The translations under genes and the position numbers were made by a program. A stretch of DNA of 8,695 nt from Burkholderiaceae bacterium (GTDB lineage Bacteria > Pseudomonadota > Gammaproteobacteria > Burkholderiales > Burkholderiaceae). The notes under the pieces were generated by a model. It had not been told where the DNA came from and searched no databases. It worked only from the letters and a program-made list of their open reading frames with translations. Each line of letters opens with the position of its first letter. Position 1 is the stretch's first letter. The stretch covers positions 1 to 8,695 of the forward strand of contig JALORV010000014.1 in the NCBI GenBank assembly GCA_025458735.1, read 5' to 3'. Positions 7,823-8,695 of the stretch are shown in pieces.

Positions 7823-7887
7823 TGAGCATGCACGACCGTTCCGAAGCGCTCGCCATGAGGCGCCCAGCTCAGGGGGCAGCTGCATGA
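7822..7887 (+). CDS. 21-codon micro-ORF bridging mrpE and mrpF
   Basis: This short frame encodes a 21-residue peptide beginning MSMHDRSEALAM and ending QGAAA. Its ATG overlaps the mrpE stop (TGATG, 7820-7824) and its TGA overlaps the mrpF start (ATGA, 7884-7887), so it fills the 61-base spacer exactly. A GGGGG run six bases before the start is a weak SD. It is hydrophilic, with no membrane segment and no recognisable family. Like the 10-codon frame before mrpC, it could be a translation relay, a small protein, or chance. ATGs at 7828 and 7855 are also in frame. Confidence 0.3.
   Translation: MSMHDRSEALAMRRPAQGAAA
7871..7876 (+). promoter_or_regulatory. SD sequence supporting the mrpF start
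   Basis: AGGGGG lies 7 bases before the ATG at 7884 and differs from AGGAGG at one position. It supports 7884 as the mrpF start and means mrpF could be initiated independently of the upstream micro-ORF in which it lies. Confidence 0.55.
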
Positions 7888-8159
7888 ACCTGCTGCAGAC
7901 CGTGCTGCCCTGGGCCGAGGGCATGTTCGTGGCGGCGCTGCTGCTGGCGGCGTGGCGGCTGCTGCGCGGCCCCTCGCTGGCGGACCGCATCCTCGCGCTC
8001 GACACGCTCTACGTGAACTCGGTGGCGCTGCTGATCCTCGCCGGGATCCACTACCACACCGTGCTTTACTTCGAGGCGGCGCTGATCATCGCGATGATGG
8101 GTTTCGTCGGCACGGTGGCGCTTGCCAAGTACCTGCTGCGCGGAGACATCATCGAATGA
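7884..8159 (+). CDS. mrpF: MrpF, small membrane subunit of the Mrp antiporter
   Basis: This 91-residue subunit of the Mrp complex has three membrane helices, at about 8-26, 38-56 and 60-85. The family motif GPSLADRILALDTLYVNSVA (29-48) follows the first helix, with D34 and D40 conserved. The third helix carries YFEAALIIAMMGFVGTVALA, and the chain ends in KYLLRGDIIE, the usual MrpF ending. The length is normal. The start is supported by an AGGGGG SD sequence and by overlap with the preceding micro-ORF stop. The mrpF stop overlaps the mrpG start as ATGA (8156-8159). Identity is secure. Confidence 0.94.
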   Translation: MNLLQTVLPWAEGMFVAALLLAAWRLLRGPSLADRILALDTLYVNSVALLILAGIHYHTVLYFEAALIIAMMGFVGTVALAKYLLRGDIIE

Positions 8160-8695
8160 TGCCGCTGCCTCTCTGGCTCGATATCCTGCTCGCGCTGCTG
8201 GTGCTCGGCGGCGCCGCATTCGCGCTGGTCGGCTCGATCGGGCTGGTGCGTTTCTCGGAGTTCCTCAAGCGGCTGCATGGCCCGACCAAGGCGGGCACGG
8301 TCGGCGTCGGCGCCGTGCTGCTCGCCTCGCTGGGCTACTTTGCCGCCACCGGCGTGCCCGGACTGCATGAGCTGCTGATCACGACGTTCGTGGTGCTGAC
8401 GGCGCCGATCGCGGCCCACCTGCTGGTAACCTGGAGCGTAGGCATGAATCGCTGGACCATTGCTTGGATGTTGCTGTCGGGATGGGCGCTGGCCGGCCCG
8501 GCGGCCGCGCAGGTCGAAGTGAAGGATGCCTGGGCGCGTCCGGCATTGCAGGGGCAGTCGGCCACGGGTGCCTTCATGACACTGACGGCGCGGGACGGTG
8601 CGCGCCTGGTCGGCGCTGCCAGTCCGGTCGCCGGCGTGGTCGAGATCCACGAGATGGTGATGGAAGGCAGCGTCATGAAGATGCGGGCCATCGGC
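8156..8695 (+). CDS. mrpG: MrpG subunit, frame continuing without a stop into a PCuAC copper chaperone domain
   Basis: The first 96 codons encode MrpG of the Mrp antiporter. Three helices are visible, and the family motif VRFSEFLKRLHGPTKAGTVG lies between helices 1 and 2. FVVLTAPIAAHLL forms the end of helix 3. MrpG proteins usually add a cytoplasmic tail and a stop. Here only VTWSVG follows before the frame runs directly into a Met at 8444 that opens a secretion signal and PCuAC domain, with no stop codon up to the window edge (180 codons). The neighbouring +1 frame has stops at 8427, 8439 and 8445, so a one-base error could hide a normal mrpG end. GGAG (8142-8145) lies 10 bases before ATG 8156; ATG 8159 is also possible. 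The MrpG identity is firm. Whether a fused product is made is uncertain. Confidence 0.85.
   Translation, partial: MMPLPLWLDILLALLVLGGAAFALVGSIGLVRFSEFLKRLHGPTKAGTVGVGAVLLASLGYFAATGVPGLHELLITTFVVLTAPIAAHLLVTWSVGMNRWTIAWMLLSGWALAGPAAAQVEVKDAWARPALQGQSATGAFMTLTARDGARLVGAASPVAGVVEIHEMVMEGSVMKMRAIG
8433..8436 (+). promoter_or_regulatory. SD sequence for internal initiation at 8444
   Basis: GGAG lies 7 bases before the ATG at 8444, which opens a signal peptide. This good SD sequence at ideal spacing supports independent translation of the PCuAC protein from within the longer mrpG frame. Confidence 0.6.
8444..8695 (+). CDS. PCuAC-family periplasmic copper chaperone (partial, cut by window end)
   Basis: Only the first 84 residues are visible. 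The N-terminus MNRWTIAWMLLSGWALAGPA is a typical signal peptide with a signal peptidase I site after A22 (AAA before Q23). The mature part starts VEVKDAWARP, continues with TGAFMTLTARDGARLVGAAS and SPVAGVVEIHEM, and ends MKMRAIG. This is the pattern of PCuAC (DUF461) copper chaperones. H69 and M80 fit the first half of the H-x10-M-x21-H-x-M Cu(I) site, and the second half is beyond the window. Such proteins bind Cu(I) in the periplasm and supply cytochrome oxidase assembly. The frame is continuous with mrpG upstream, so it may be made as a separate precursor from its own SD sequence, as the C-terminal domain of an MrpG fusion, or both. Confidence 0.85.
   Translation, partial: MNRWTIAWMLLSGWALAGPAAAQVEVKDAWARPALQGQSATGAFMTLTARDGARLVGAASPVAGVVEIHEMVMEGSVMKMRAIG

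Overview
The window is a dense, high-GC stretch with every real gene on the plus strand. HslU is a close match to the proteobacterial form, and the Mrp genes have the fused-A/B layout ('group 2') usual in proteobacteria. Together these suggest a GC-rich proteobacterium, probably a gammaproteobacterium. That placement is an inference from protein character, not a database match.

Region 1 (2-1333) is hslU, the ATPase/unfoldase of the HslUV protease, essentially complete. A 134-base gap follows (1334-1467). It holds two tandem GC-rich inverted repeats, a plausible -10 box, and two overlapping, mutually exclusive hairpins just before the next start codon.

Region 2 (1468-8695) reads as one polycistronic cation-transport operon. 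It starts with a CaCA-family calcium (sodium)/proton-type antiporter, which overlaps by ATGA a complete Mrp (Mnh/Pha/Sha) Na+/H+ antiporter set: mrpA' (A and B fused), mrpC, mrpD, mrpE, mrpF and mrpG. The frame of mrpG has no stop codon. It continues into a secreted PCuAC-type copper chaperone that runs off the window edge and also has its own Shine-Dalgarno (SD) sequence, ATG and signal peptide.

The six Mrp proteins are expected to form one inner-membrane complex. MrpA and MrpD are the NuoL/M/N-like ion-translocating subunits, MrpC is NuoK-like, and the B domain, E, F and G are small accessory membrane parts. It would exchange cytoplasmic Na+ (possibly Li+/K+) for external H+. The CaCA protein adds divalent cation export, and the PCuAC protein adds periplasmic copper handling.

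The two most notable features are the in-frame MrpG-PCuAC junction and a chain of start/stop overlaps joining every cistron. In that chain the only two spacers (mrpA'-mrpC and mrpE-mrpF) are filled exactly by micro-ORFs of 10 and 21 codons whose start and stop codons overlap their neighbours. I saw no RNA genes, mobile elements, CRISPR arrays or long repeats.
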